Positions 16,355 to 23,351 of a stretch of 64,000 nucleotides of DNA are shown in pieces; the stretch's first letter is position 1; the number at the start of each line of letters is the position of its first letter. A program made the position numbers and the translations under genes. The DNA is from Gammaproteobacteria bacterium (lineage in GTDB: Bacteria > Pseudomonadota > Gammaproteobacteria > Burkholderiales > Gallionellaceae). The DNA lies in contig JAHIZO010000010.1 of the NCBI GenBank assembly GCA_018814405.1, positions 207,166 to 271,165 on the forward strand, read 5' to 3'. A model generated the notes under the pieces. It did no database searches. It saw only the letters and a list, made by a program, of their open reading frames with translations, and was not told the DNA's origin.

Positions 16355-16936
16355 TTATTCTTCCGGCCCGAAACACTTCGCGTAATCCGCGCACACTTCG
16401 CAACTCGGCGCGCGGCAGACGCGTATCTCTTCTTTCTCGCACAGTTGCTTGTAGAGGAATTTCTTCCACTTCATGTCCTTGGTGTTCTTGGCGGCCAGCG
16501 CTGGGAAGTTCTCGGTCATCAGCTGACTCAGGTATTTGCGCGACCACAGGCCGAGGTCTTGCCACAGGTGGTCGTTCGCCATGCAGGCGGTGGTGACGAT
16601 CTCCGCCATCCATACTTCGGATACATCGAGGTCGGCGCGATGCTCGAGGATCAGCGCGCGCACGTCCTCGTGTTCAAGCTCGCGTTCATCGGATGCGCTG
16701 GCGGTGCGTCGCACCACCAGTTGCATGCTGGGGAAGTGGCGCGACAGCAGCACCGCGAACACTTCTTCATCCAGCCCGAGTCCGGGTGGCAATGCACCGA
16801 TGCCGGCGATCTGGCTGGCGATCAGTTGCGCGAACAGTTCATCATTGGGCAGCCCGGCCGCATGCGACATCAATTCCGCATACAGGCCTTCCGGCTGCGG
16901 TGGTGTAGTGCTTGATTGCATGACGGCGGGCTGCAT
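16355..16936 (-). CDS. nifQ: NifQ, molybdenum donor for FeMo-cofactor synthesis
   Basis: Fe-S protein that delivers molybdenum to the NifEN/NifH complex. The 193-residue protein ends with the diagnostic cysteine pattern C-x4-C-x2-C-x5-C (C174, C179, C182, C188), preceded by HLWQDLGLWSRKYLSQLM and MKWKKFLYKQLCE. It is 9 bases downstream of the FeSII-like gene in the nifB operon. Confidence 0.95.
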   Translation of the reverse strand: MQPAVMQSSTTPPQPEGLYAELMSHAAGLPNDELFAQLIASQIAGIGALPPGLGLDEEVFAVLLSRHFPSMQLVVRRTASASDERELEHEDVRALILEHRADLDVSEVWMAEIVTTACMANDHLWQDLGLWSRKYLSQLMTENFPALAAKNTKDMKWKKFLYKQLCEKEEIRVCRAPSCEVCADYAKCFGPEE

Positions 16937-16945
16937 GGTCTGCTC

Positions 16946-17305
16946 CTATTTGCTCGGGTATTCGATCAGCACGTCTTCGTCGCGCAGCACCATCTGGCAA
17001 GCCAGACGCCATTCGCTGGTGACCACGTCGTTCACTTTCATCGCTTCGATCTGTGCGGCGGTGATCTTGCCTTCCTGCTTCAGCACGGTGATCTCGCGGT
17101 CTGTCAGCGGGCCGGCCATCGGGCCTTTGTTGGACAGGTTGGTGACCTTAACCAGGCAGGTCGCGCATTCGCCGTTCTCGCAGCCGAAGTCGATGGGGAT
17201 GTGGTTGTCCTTGGCCAGTTTCAGTACGGTCATGGTGTGGCTGCCCGCTGTCGCGTAGACGGTCTTGTCCTTGTGCAAGGGGCTGGAAAAAGTGATGTTA
17301 GGCAT
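16946..17305 (-). CDS. Shethna FeSII-like [2Fe-2S] ferredoxin
   Basis: A 119-residue plant/adrenodoxin-type ferredoxin with CENGECATC and RLACQ cluster ligands. The start (ITFSSPLHKDKTVYA), the extended loop between the cysteines (LTDREITVLKQEGKI) and the end (DEDVLIEY) resemble the Azotobacter FeSII protein, which forms a transient complex with nitrogenase and shields it from oxygen. It is followed by nifQ and preceded by another [2Fe-2S] ferredoxin and a flavodiiron protein. An electron-carrier role is the alternative. Confidence 0.85.
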   Translation of the reverse strand: MPNITFSSPLHKDKTVYATAGSHTMTVLKLAKDNHIPIDFGCENGECATCLVKVTNLSNKGPMAGPLTDREITVLKQEGKITAAQIEAMKVNDVVTSEWRLACQMVLRDEDVLIEYPSK

Positions 17306-17338
17306 TGCTGTTACTCCTACTGTGGTGGTTAGAAAAAA

Positions 17339-17623
17339 CTACGCTTTAACTGTGATGTCGCCGCCTAATACCTGCGCCTGACAGGCGAGACGGTGGCTGC
17401 TACCGGCCATGTTCTCTTGCAGCACTTTGTCTTCCAGCACCGAGCGTTCGCTCATGTGTTCCATGCCGGAGACGATCTTCATGATGCAGGTGCCGCATTC
17501 GCCTTCGCGGCAACCGTAGGTGATGCTGGCGCCGACCTTTTCGCTGATCTCGATCAGGCGTGTGCCTGCCGGGACACTGACGGTGACACCGAGTTTTTCG
17601 AAAGTGACGTTTGCCTTAGGCAT
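17339..17623 (-). CDS. [2Fe-2S] ferredoxin of the nif cluster
   Basis: A 94-residue ferredoxin with the cluster motif CREGECGTC (about 38-46) and a final cysteine in RLACQAQ (about 80). It has no FeSII-type protective loop and is likely an electron carrier for nitrogenase or for the flavodiiron protein. Its start overlaps the end of the flavodiiron protein gene by 8 bases, so the two are translationally coupled, which suggests they work together. A specific nif ferredoxin name cannot be assigned with certainty. Confidence 0.9.
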   Translation of the reverse strand: MPKANVTFEKLGVTVSVPAGTRLIEISEKVGASITYGCREGECGTCIMKIVSGMEHMSERSVLEDKVLQENMAGSSHRLACQAQVLGGDITVKA

Positions 17624-18893
17624 GCGATTGCTCCTGGGAAAGTAGTTCGGACATGGAGATGACGCGGCGCTGCAGATTGCCGGTCAGATGTTGTGCAAGT
17701 TGTTTGCCCAGATCGCGGCAACGCTGCATCTCTTCTTCGTTGGGTATCAATTTGGCGCGCACGCCTTTGACCGGCACGCGCAGTTTCAGTCCGCGCAGGC
17801 GATCTTCGATCATGTTGATCGCTTCGCCGCTCCAACCGTAGGAGCCGAACGACGCGCCCAGTTTGTCACGCACCTTGATCACCGCCAGCGAAGACAGCAG
17901 GTCCCACACCGGCTTCACCGCGTCGCCGTTGATGGTGGGTGAGCCGATGGCGATGCCGTCCGCTTCCTCGATGAGGTCGACGAAGGGCAGGCCGCCGCTG
18001 GCCTGCAGGTCGTACAACGACACGCGCACACCGGCCTCCGTCTCCGCGCCTTCGGCCACGGCCTGCGCCATCAGCGCGGTGTTGCCGTAGGAGGAGATGT
18101 AGAACACCAGCAGCGATTTGTCGTTCGCGCCGACTTCGTTGTGCAGCAGTGGAGCGGCCAGTTGTTTGTAGCGTTGCAGATAACTTTGCGGCGCGTCGCG
18201 CAGGATGGGGCCGTGTGCGGGGGCGATGGTCTTCAGCTCAAGTGGCTCCAGCAGTTCGAGCGCCTCCAACACATGCTCGCGGAACGGTCGCATGATGTGT
18301 TGGTAGTAATACTCGAAGGAGAAACGGAAATCGCCGACTTTGTCGTTGAACAGGCGCGGGTCGCAGAAATGGCAGCCGAACACATCGCCGCTGAACAGGA
18401 TGCCCTGTTCTTCCACTAGCGTGCATTGCGTATCGGGCCAGTGCAGGAAGGGCGTGCTGAAAAAATGCAGTGTGCGTCCGCCCAGTTCGACGCGGTCACC
18501 CGTCTCAACCACATTGAATTGTAGATCGTCGGTCTTCACTAATGCCTTCAGCATCAGTTGTGCTTTGGCCGAGATGTAGAGCTTCGCTTGCGGCGCGCGT
18601 CGCATTAGTTCCGGCAAGGCGCCGCTGTGATCCGGCTCCAGATGGTTCAGCACGATGGTGCTGATCTCGTCGTAGCGTGCGACCTGTTCCAGGCGCGTGA
18701 AGAATTCACCCGCATGCGAAGCCTTAACCGTGTCGATGATGGCCACACCGTTGTCGCCGCGTACGCAGTAGGAATTGTAGGTAGTGCCGTTCGCCGTTTT
18801 CAGGATGATGTCGAATTCGCGCAGGGCAGGATCGAGCGCGCCGATCCAGTGCGTGCCGGGTGCGAGTTCAACGGCGTTCGGCGTCGCGTTCAT
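17616..18893 (-). CDS. Flavodiiron protein (oxygen reductase type)
   Basis: Reduces O2 to water (or NO to N2O) with electrons from ferredoxin or rubredoxin. The 425-residue protein has a metallo-beta-lactamase-like diiron domain with a complete ligand set: H84, E86, D88, H151, D170 and H227. It is followed by a flavodoxin domain (from about 258; SSYGNTALMAQAVAEG binds FMN). There is no extra rubredoxin or NAD(P)H domain. The ATG at 18893 overlaps the upstream stop (ATGA). Within the nif operon it probably scavenges oxygen near nitrogenase. Confidence 0.92.
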   Translation of the reverse strand: MNATPNAVELAPGTHWIGALDPALREFDIILKTANGTTYNSYCVRGDNGVAIIDTVKASHAGEFFTRLEQVARYDEISTIVLNHLEPDHSGALPELMRRAPQAKLYISAKAQLMLKALVKTDDLQFNVVETGDRVELGGRTLHFFSTPFLHWPDTQCTLVEEQGILFSGDVFGCHFCDPRLFNDKVGDFRFSFEYYYQHIMRPFREHVLEALELLEPLELKTIAPAHGPILRDAPQSYLQRYKQLAAPLLHNEVGANDKSLLVFYISSYGNTALMAQAVAEGAETEAGVRVSLYDLQASGGLPFVDLIEEADGIAIGSPTINGDAVKPVWDLLSSLAVIKVRDKLGASFGSYGWSGEAINMIEDRLRGLKLRVPVKGVRAKLIPNEEEMQRCRDLGKQLAQHLTGNLQRRVISMSELLSQEQSHA

Positions 18894-19324
18894 GTGACTG
18901 CTTCCGGCGCCGGGCAGGGTTTCGCATCGTGGCTTTTGGGGCAGGCTTCGATATCGCCTGCCGGCTTGGCATCGTTGAGGCCGATCCACGCGCGTACTGC
19001 GTCGGCATCGAAACCTGCACGCAGCTCACCTTCGATATCCATCAAGGGGCGGCGGATGAGTAGCGGTTGTTCCACCATCATCGCCAGTGCTTCATCGGCA
19101 GTGTAAGCGGCCGGATCGATCTCTCCCGACTTCACACTGGGTGCAGCCTGATTGAACCATTCGGAGACAGGCATCTCGCCGAAGAAAGGGCGCAACCTTT
19201 CCGCCGTCCATTTCTCGATGAGCAGGTTCTTCGCCAGCACGGTGTGACCCGACGCGGCCAGCCACACCTTTTGTTTGGTGTTGTTGCCGCAGCCGGGTTT
19301 CTCGTAGAAGACGATGGTGGCCAT
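18890..19324 (-). CDS. Nitrogenase-associated ArsC-family protein
   Basis: A 144-residue thioredoxin-fold protein of the ArsC/Spx type, recognisable as the nif-associated branch by the N-terminal VFYEKPGCGNNTKQK motif and the later PLLIRRPLMD. One active-site cysteine is in PGCGNN. Family members lie next to nifB and ferredoxins (in some species called NifO, there linked to molybdenum partitioning). The C-terminal tail is Cys-containing and variable. The start follows the ferredoxin stop by 5 bases. The activity is unproven. Confidence 0.87.
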   Translation of the reverse strand: MATIVFYEKPGCGNNTKQKVWLAASGHTVLAKNLLIEKWTAERLRPFFGEMPVSEWFNQAAPSVKSGEIDPAAYTADEALAMMVEQPLLIRRPLMDIEGELRAGFDADAVRAWIGLNDAKPAGDIEACPKSHDAKPCPAPEAVT

Positions 19325-19329
19325 GATGC

Positions 19330-19584
19330 TTACGCGGCCAACTTCTCTGGCGGGATGCCGGTCAGCGAGCCGGGCGGGTTGAGCTCCACGCCGTCCTCGT
19401 TGAGGATCGCACCTTCGATCGGGCAGATGCTCGCGCATTGCGGCTCCTCGAAATCGCCCGCGCACTCGGTACACTTGTCCGGGTCGATCAGGAAGTGCGG
19501 CTTCGCTTCAAAGATCGCCTTGCTCGGACACAAGGGTTCGCAGGCATAGCAGTTGGTACAGAGTTCGATGATCTCGAATGCCAT
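19330..19584 (-). CDS. fdxN: 2x[4Fe-4S] ferredoxin, FdxN-type
   Basis: An 84-residue bacterial-type ferredoxin with two cluster motifs, CTNCYACEPLCP (about 9-20) and CTECAGDFEEPQCASICP (about 38-55). The second has the long loop typical of nif-cluster ferredoxins. It follows nifB by 11 bases and has an AGGAG site. FdxN-type proteins are needed for NifB-cofactor synthesis in Azotobacter and carry electrons to nitrogenase in other diazotrophs. Confidence 0.9.
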   Translation of the reverse strand: MAFEIIELCTNCYACEPLCPSKAIFEAKPHFLIDPDKCTECAGDFEEPQCASICPIEGAILNEDGVELNPPGSLTGIPPEKLAA

Positions 19585-19595
19585 GATGGTCTCCT

Positions 19596-21092
19596 TTATG
19601 CGGCTTTTTTCGCGGCGTCGGGTTTTGCTGCCAGCTTGCCCGCGACACGCATCTCTTCGTATACCGCCAGCACCGCATCCTCGATGGCTTCCATCGCGTG
19701 CTCGCCGTTGGGCTGGATGCCTGCGGCTTCCAGCGGGCCCCAGGGCTCGTAGCCGACCTTGCTGCACAGCACCACTTCGCAACCCGAGAGTTCGCGGATG
19801 GTCACATCGAGCGCGCTCTCGCCGTCGCCGCAGGTGTCGCCGCCTTCGCAGTAGGGGATGGTCTTGCGGTGGCCGATGAAGCGCACGCCGTTGCTCGATG
19901 CCTCATAGATCAGGAACTCGCCGGCATGGCCGAAGTGTTCGTTGATGACGCCGCCGCCCTTGGTGGCGACCGCCATCAATACCGGACGGGTCACTTCCTT
20001 TCTCAGGCCTTCGATGCTGACCAGCTTGGTTTCCTTGGCCTTGTGTTTGCTTTCCAGTTCTTCGTTGATGGCCGCATGCACTTCGGCGCGCATCTTCATC
20101 GCCGCCGCGTAGTCGATGTCCATCTCCTCGATCTTGTCCAGTGTGAACTCCGCACCGCGGTCTTCGCCCAGCAGGCCCACCGCATCGGCGCGGCACTGGC
20201 GGCAGTGCCGCATCATGTTCATGTCGCCCGCACAGGAGTCCTGCAATTCCTGCAGTTCTTCGTTGGTCGGTCCGCGCTGGCCGGTGAGGCCGTAGAACGT
20301 GCCGTGTTCCTCTTCCGAGATCAGCGGCATCACGTTGTGCAGGAACGCGCCCTTGGCCTTCACGATCTTCGAGACTTCTTCCAGATGCTTGTCGTTCACG
20401 CCGGGGATCATCACCGAGTTCACTTTCACCAGCACGCCCTTGGCGACCAGCATCTCCAGCCCCTTCTGTTGTTGCTCGATGAGGATGGCAGCGCCTTCGC
20501 GGCCCTTGATGCGCTTGTTGTTCCAGAAGATCCACGGATAGATCTTCGCGCCCACGTCCGGGTCCACGCAGTTGATGGTGATGGTGACGTGGTCGATGTT
20601 GTACTTGCACATCTCTTCGACGTTCTCGGGCAAGGCCAGGCCGTTGGTGGAGACGCACAGTTTGATGTCCGGTGCCTGCTCGTTCAGCATGCGGAAGGTG
20701 TCGAAGGTGCGCTGCGGATTGGCCAGTGCGTCGCCTGGACCGGCGATGCCCAGCACTGTCATCTGCGGGATGGTGGCCGCGACGGCTATCACTTTCTTCA
20801 CTGCCTGTACCGGATTGAGCACCTCGGACACCACGCCGGGGCGCGATTCGTTGGAACAGTCATATTTGCGGTTGCAGTAGTGACACTGGATGTTGCAAGC
20901 CGGTGCGACGGCGACGTGCATGCGCGCAAAGTAATGGTGTGCTTCTTCGGAATAGCAGGGATGGTTCTTCACCTTGTCGCGGATGCTATCCGGCAGGTGG
21001 TTCATCTGGTCGTCGGTCGAGCCGCACGATCCCTCGGAACATCCGCCCTTGGCGGCTTCGCTTGCTGTGTTGTTCAAGACTGGTAGTTCCAC
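19596..21092 (-). CDS. nifB: NifB, radical SAM NifB-co synthase
   Basis: Builds the [8Fe-9S-C] core of the nitrogenase cofactor. The 498-residue protein has the radical-SAM motif CNIQCHYC (C66, C70, C73) and a C-terminal NifX-like domain (MAVATKGGGVINEHFGHAGE region, about 390-490). The start is GTG at 21092: a GGAGGA site sits 7 bases upstream, the protein then begins VELPVLNN as in homologues, and upstream sequence is promoter. It is the first gene of the minus-strand operon running to nifQ/draG. Confidence 0.96.
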   Translation of the reverse strand: MELPVLNNTASEAAKGGCSEGSCGSTDDQMNHLPDSIRDKVKNHPCYSEEAHHYFARMHVAVAPACNIQCHYCNRKYDCSNESRPGVVSEVLNPVQAVKKVIAVAATIPQMTVLGIAGPGDALANPQRTFDTFRMLNEQAPDIKLCVSTNGLALPENVEEMCKYNIDHVTITINCVDPDVGAKIYPWIFWNNKRIKGREGAAILIEQQQKGLEMLVAKGVLVKVNSVMIPGVNDKHLEEVSKIVKAKGAFLHNVMPLISEEEHGTFYGLTGQRGPTNEELQELQDSCAGDMNMMRHCRQCRADAVGLLGEDRGAEFTLDKIEEMDIDYAAAMKMRAEVHAAINEELESKHKAKETKLVSIEGLRKEVTRPVLMAVATKGGGVINEHFGHAGEFLIYEASSNGVRFIGHRKTIPYCEGGDTCGDGESALDVTIRELSGCEVVLCSKVGYEPWGPLEAAGIQPNGEHAMEAIEDAVLAVYEEMRVAGKLAAKPDAAKKAA

Positions 21093-21125
21093 AATATGTC
21101 CTCCGGTTAGGTCCGCCTGACTATC

Positions 21126-21141
21126 AGCAAGCCGCGTGCCT
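21126..21141 (-). promoter_or_regulatory. Sigma-54 promoter of nifB
   Basis: On the minus strand AGGCAC-GCGGC-TTGCT fits the -24/-12 consensus except for the first base. Predicted transcription start is near 21115, giving a leader of about 23 bases that contains the GGAGGA site. Confidence 0.82.
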
Positions 21142-21204
21142 GAAATGCGATCACGCTTAACTCGTTGTTTTGTTGGGTACCTGCTTGGACGATGTGGGCT
21201 TGCC

Positions 21205-21220
21205 TGTTGCAAATTGCACA
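21205..21220. promoter_or_regulatory. NifA upstream activator sequence, nifB-proximal
   Basis: An exact TGT-N10-ACA site between the divergent nifB and CCG-protein genes. It lies about 65 bases from the nifB -24 element and about 140 from the opposite one, so it may serve both. Confidence 0.75.
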
Positions 21221-21238
21221 TGACATTCACGAAAGCTT

Positions 21239-21254
21239 GTGACGAAGGCGACAA
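21239..21254. promoter_or_regulatory. NifA upstream activator sequence, second site
   Basis: A second exact TGT-N10-ACA match, 34 bases (about three helical turns) from the first. It lies about 100 bases from each of the two divergent -24/-12 elements. Confidence 0.75.
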
Positions 21255-21360
21255 AAATCACTGTCGCGCCGGTATGGGGTCTGGGGGTAGGAGCGGGCGG
21301 GCAGGTGAATATGCCGTGTGCACAATGGCTTACAAGAATAGTGCGGTATCCGTTGCGGGC

Positions 21361-21376
21361 TGGCATCCAACTTGCC
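21361..21376 (+). promoter_or_regulatory. Sigma-54 promoter of the CCG-protein operon
   Basis: TGGCAT-CCAAC-TTGCC has the GG and GC doublets at the right distance, with T for C at one position of the -24 element. The predicted start, near 21387, is almost on the first ATG at 21388, which would make the message leaderless. Confidence 0.65.
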
Positions 21377-21387
21377 TATACAAAGGC

Positions 21388-22770
21388 ATGAAACTTCATC
21401 TCGATTGGTCTTCCTACGAAACCGCCGGACAAGGCGATGCCTACGCGGGCATTCCCGCGACCGGCGGCGACTTCGCCAAGGCGGTCGCGGTGTGCATCAG
21501 CGACAAACAATGCCAGCGCAAACCAAAGGGGGTGATGTGTCCCAGCTTCCGCGCTACGGACGATGTCGCACATTCGCCCGGCGGCAGGGTGCAAGTGCTC
21601 AAGGCTGCATTGAACGGTGAGCTGGGCGAGAACGCTTTCGCCGGATCGGAACTCGCTGCGGCGTTGGAACTCTGTGTCGGTTGCAAAGGCTGCAAACGCG
21701 AATGCGCCAACCAGGTCGACATGGCCGCCATCAAGATCGAATATCAAGCACAGCGTAATGAGAAGCAGGGTGTGTCGTTGCGCGAACGGTTGATTGCCGA
21801 CTTGCCTCAACAATTGCATCACCATACATTCATGCGCAGCATAATCCGCTGGCGCAACCGTGCACCGTGGCTGGCGAAGCTGGGAGAAAGATTCCTCGGC
21901 ATCTCGGCGAAAAGAAAACTGCCAGAGCCATCCTCTACTCCGTTCGTGCTGAGTAGCGAAGCGTATCGAAGCATGAACGATTTCGGAGCGCAGTCTAAGG
22001 CAGACAGCAAAGACGTCATCCTGTTCGTTGATACCTTCTCCAATCATTTCGAACCGGAGATCGCTCAAGCCGCACATGAGGTATTGAGCGCCGCGGGTTA
22101 TCGCGTCACCTCTTTGCAGCCGGAATTGTTCGATGAAGAACCCGAACGCGCATTGTGTTGCGGGCGCACTTATCTTTCTCTCGGCCAAGTGGAACAAGCC
22201 AAGCGAGAAGCACGCCGCATGCAACTGGCGCTGCGTCCCGCGCTGGCCGCAGGCACACCCATCGTCGGACTCGAACCTTCGTGCATCCTTTCGCTACGCG
22301 ACGATCATCTCAAACTCGGTCTGGGTGAAGAAGCTGTCGCGCTATCTAAGCGGGTCTACTTGTTCGAAGAATTCATCGCGCGCGAACATGATCGCAAGCG
22401 TCTCACGCTAGATCTCAAACCGCTGCCACCGGGCAAGACATTGGTGCACGGCCACTGTCACCAGAAAGCCGTCGGCGCGATGAAGTCTTTGCGCAAAGTG
22501 TTGCGCATGATCCCCGAGTTCGATTTCGAATTCATCGAAGCGAGTTGTTGCGGCATGGCCGGCAGCTTCGGTTTGGAAGCGGAGCACGCCGATATCTCGA
22601 TGCAGATGGCCGAGCTCGATTTGCTGCCCGCACTGCGCGCCGCACCCGACGCAGCCATCCTCGCCAATGGCTTCTCATGCCGACACCAGATACACGAAGG
22701 CACACAACGCAATGCACAACACGTCGCGTTGCTGCTGCGCGATGCACTAAAGGAGAGCACAACATGCTGA
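21388..22770 (+). CDS. Fe-S/CCG-domain oxidoreductase subunit (GlcF/LutA-like)
   Basis: The 460-residue protein has an N-terminal [4Fe-4S] region (CISDKQC, CPSF, CVGCKGCKREC, within residues 35-110) and two C-terminal CCG domains (CCGRTYLSLG near 257 and CCGMAGSFG near 387, plus HGHCHQKAVG). This is the layout of glycolate/lactate oxidase Fe-S subunits and heterodisulfide-reductase-like proteins. Its FAD partner subunit is absent here. The NifA-controlled region shared with nifB suggests an electron-transfer role in nitrogen fixation. Substrate unknown. ATG 21388 is used because the essential cysteines follow and no later start would keep them. Confidence 0.85.
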   Translation: MKLHLDWSSYETAGQGDAYAGIPATGGDFAKAVAVCISDKQCQRKPKGVMCPSFRATDDVAHSPGGRVQVLKAALNGELGENAFAGSELAAALELCVGCKGCKRECANQVDMAAIKIEYQAQRNEKQGVSLRERLIADLPQQLHHHTFMRSIIRWRNRAPWLAKLGERFLGISAKRKLPEPSSTPFVLSSEAYRSMNDFGAQSKADSKDVILFVDTFSNHFEPEIAQAAHEVLSAAGYRVTSLQPELFDEEPERALCCGRTYLSLGQVEQAKREARRMQLALRPALAAGTPIVGLEPSCILSLRDDHLKLGLGEEAVALSKRVYLFEEFIAREHDRKRLTLDLKPLPPGKTLVHGHCHQKAVGAMKSLRKVLRMIPEFDFEFIEASCCGMAGSFGLEAEHADISMQMAELDLLPALRAAPDAAILANGFSCRHQIHEGTQRNAQHVALLLRDALKESTTC

Positions 22771-23114
22771 CTGGCGCACTACTCGGGCTGATGGAACAAC
22801 TCGCCCTGAACATCATCACCCTCACCGAAGAAAGCAGCGAACGCGAATTCTTCGACAGCCGCATCACGCGTTCGCAGACGCTGATGATGTTGGGCAATCT
22901 GGCCAAGGCATGTTCCAACTTGCCCCCCAGCGCCTGCGAGCGACTGCCGCAGATCGACTGGGCGGCATGGCATGCCGTCAAGATCGCACTCGCCAATCCA
23001 GATCAGCATCCCTTGCAGATTTGGGTGGCGGTCAAAGAACTGACACCGCTGACGCTGCAACATTTATACGACTACAAACGCACGCAGCCGCAATTGTTTT
23101 CGATGGTGATGTGA
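22764..23114 (+). CDS. Conserved hypothetical protein, nif-linked
   Basis: A 116-residue, mostly helical soluble protein overlapping the preceding gene by 7 bases and preceded by an AGGAG site. It contains a SRITRSQTLMMLGNLAKACSN segment and a Trp-rich middle (DWAAWHAV). No known motif is recognised. The operon position between the CCG protein and the small membrane protein suggests co-function with them. Confidence 0.78.
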   Translation: MLTGALLGLMEQLALNIITLTEESSEREFFDSRITRSQTLMMLGNLAKACSNLPPSACERLPQIDWAAWHAVKIALANPDQHPLQIWVAVKELTPLTLQHLYDYKRTQPQLFSMVM

Positions 23115-23154
23115 CGATGCAGTACTGTTTTGTTAACGAATGGAGGATATGGAA

Positions 23155-23337
23155 ATGAACGAATTCTTAACGATGATGGCGATGGTCGTGGTGGGCACCG
23201 TGATCTTGATGGTCGGTATCCGTCTCAACAGGAACGAAGCGCGCAGCCTGGATGGTTCGCGCACAGAGATCGTGAGTTGGGGCACGGGTTTCTTTGTGAC
23301 GTTCACCGGCCATGCGGCGCTGATCTCGTACTTCTGA
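23155..23337 (+). CDS. 60-aa membrane protein, nif-linked, copy 1
   Basis: A 60-residue protein with an N-terminal membrane helix (about 5-24, MMAMVVVGTVILMVGIRL), a short polar loop, and a second hydrophobic segment (about 42-58, WGTGFFVTFTGHAALIS). It aligns without gaps to the 60-residue protein at 31972-32154, with 24 identical positions by eye, including MxEFxT, LMVGI, WG and AAxIS. ATG 23155 is chosen over 23140 and 23149 because a GGAGG site sits 8 bases upstream and the paralogue starts at the same residue. Function unknown. Confidence 0.8.
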   Translation: MNEFLTMMAMVVVGTVILMVGIRLNRNEARSLDGSRTEIVSWGTGFFVTFTGHAALISYF

Positions 23338-23351
23338 GAGAGGGCGCGCGG

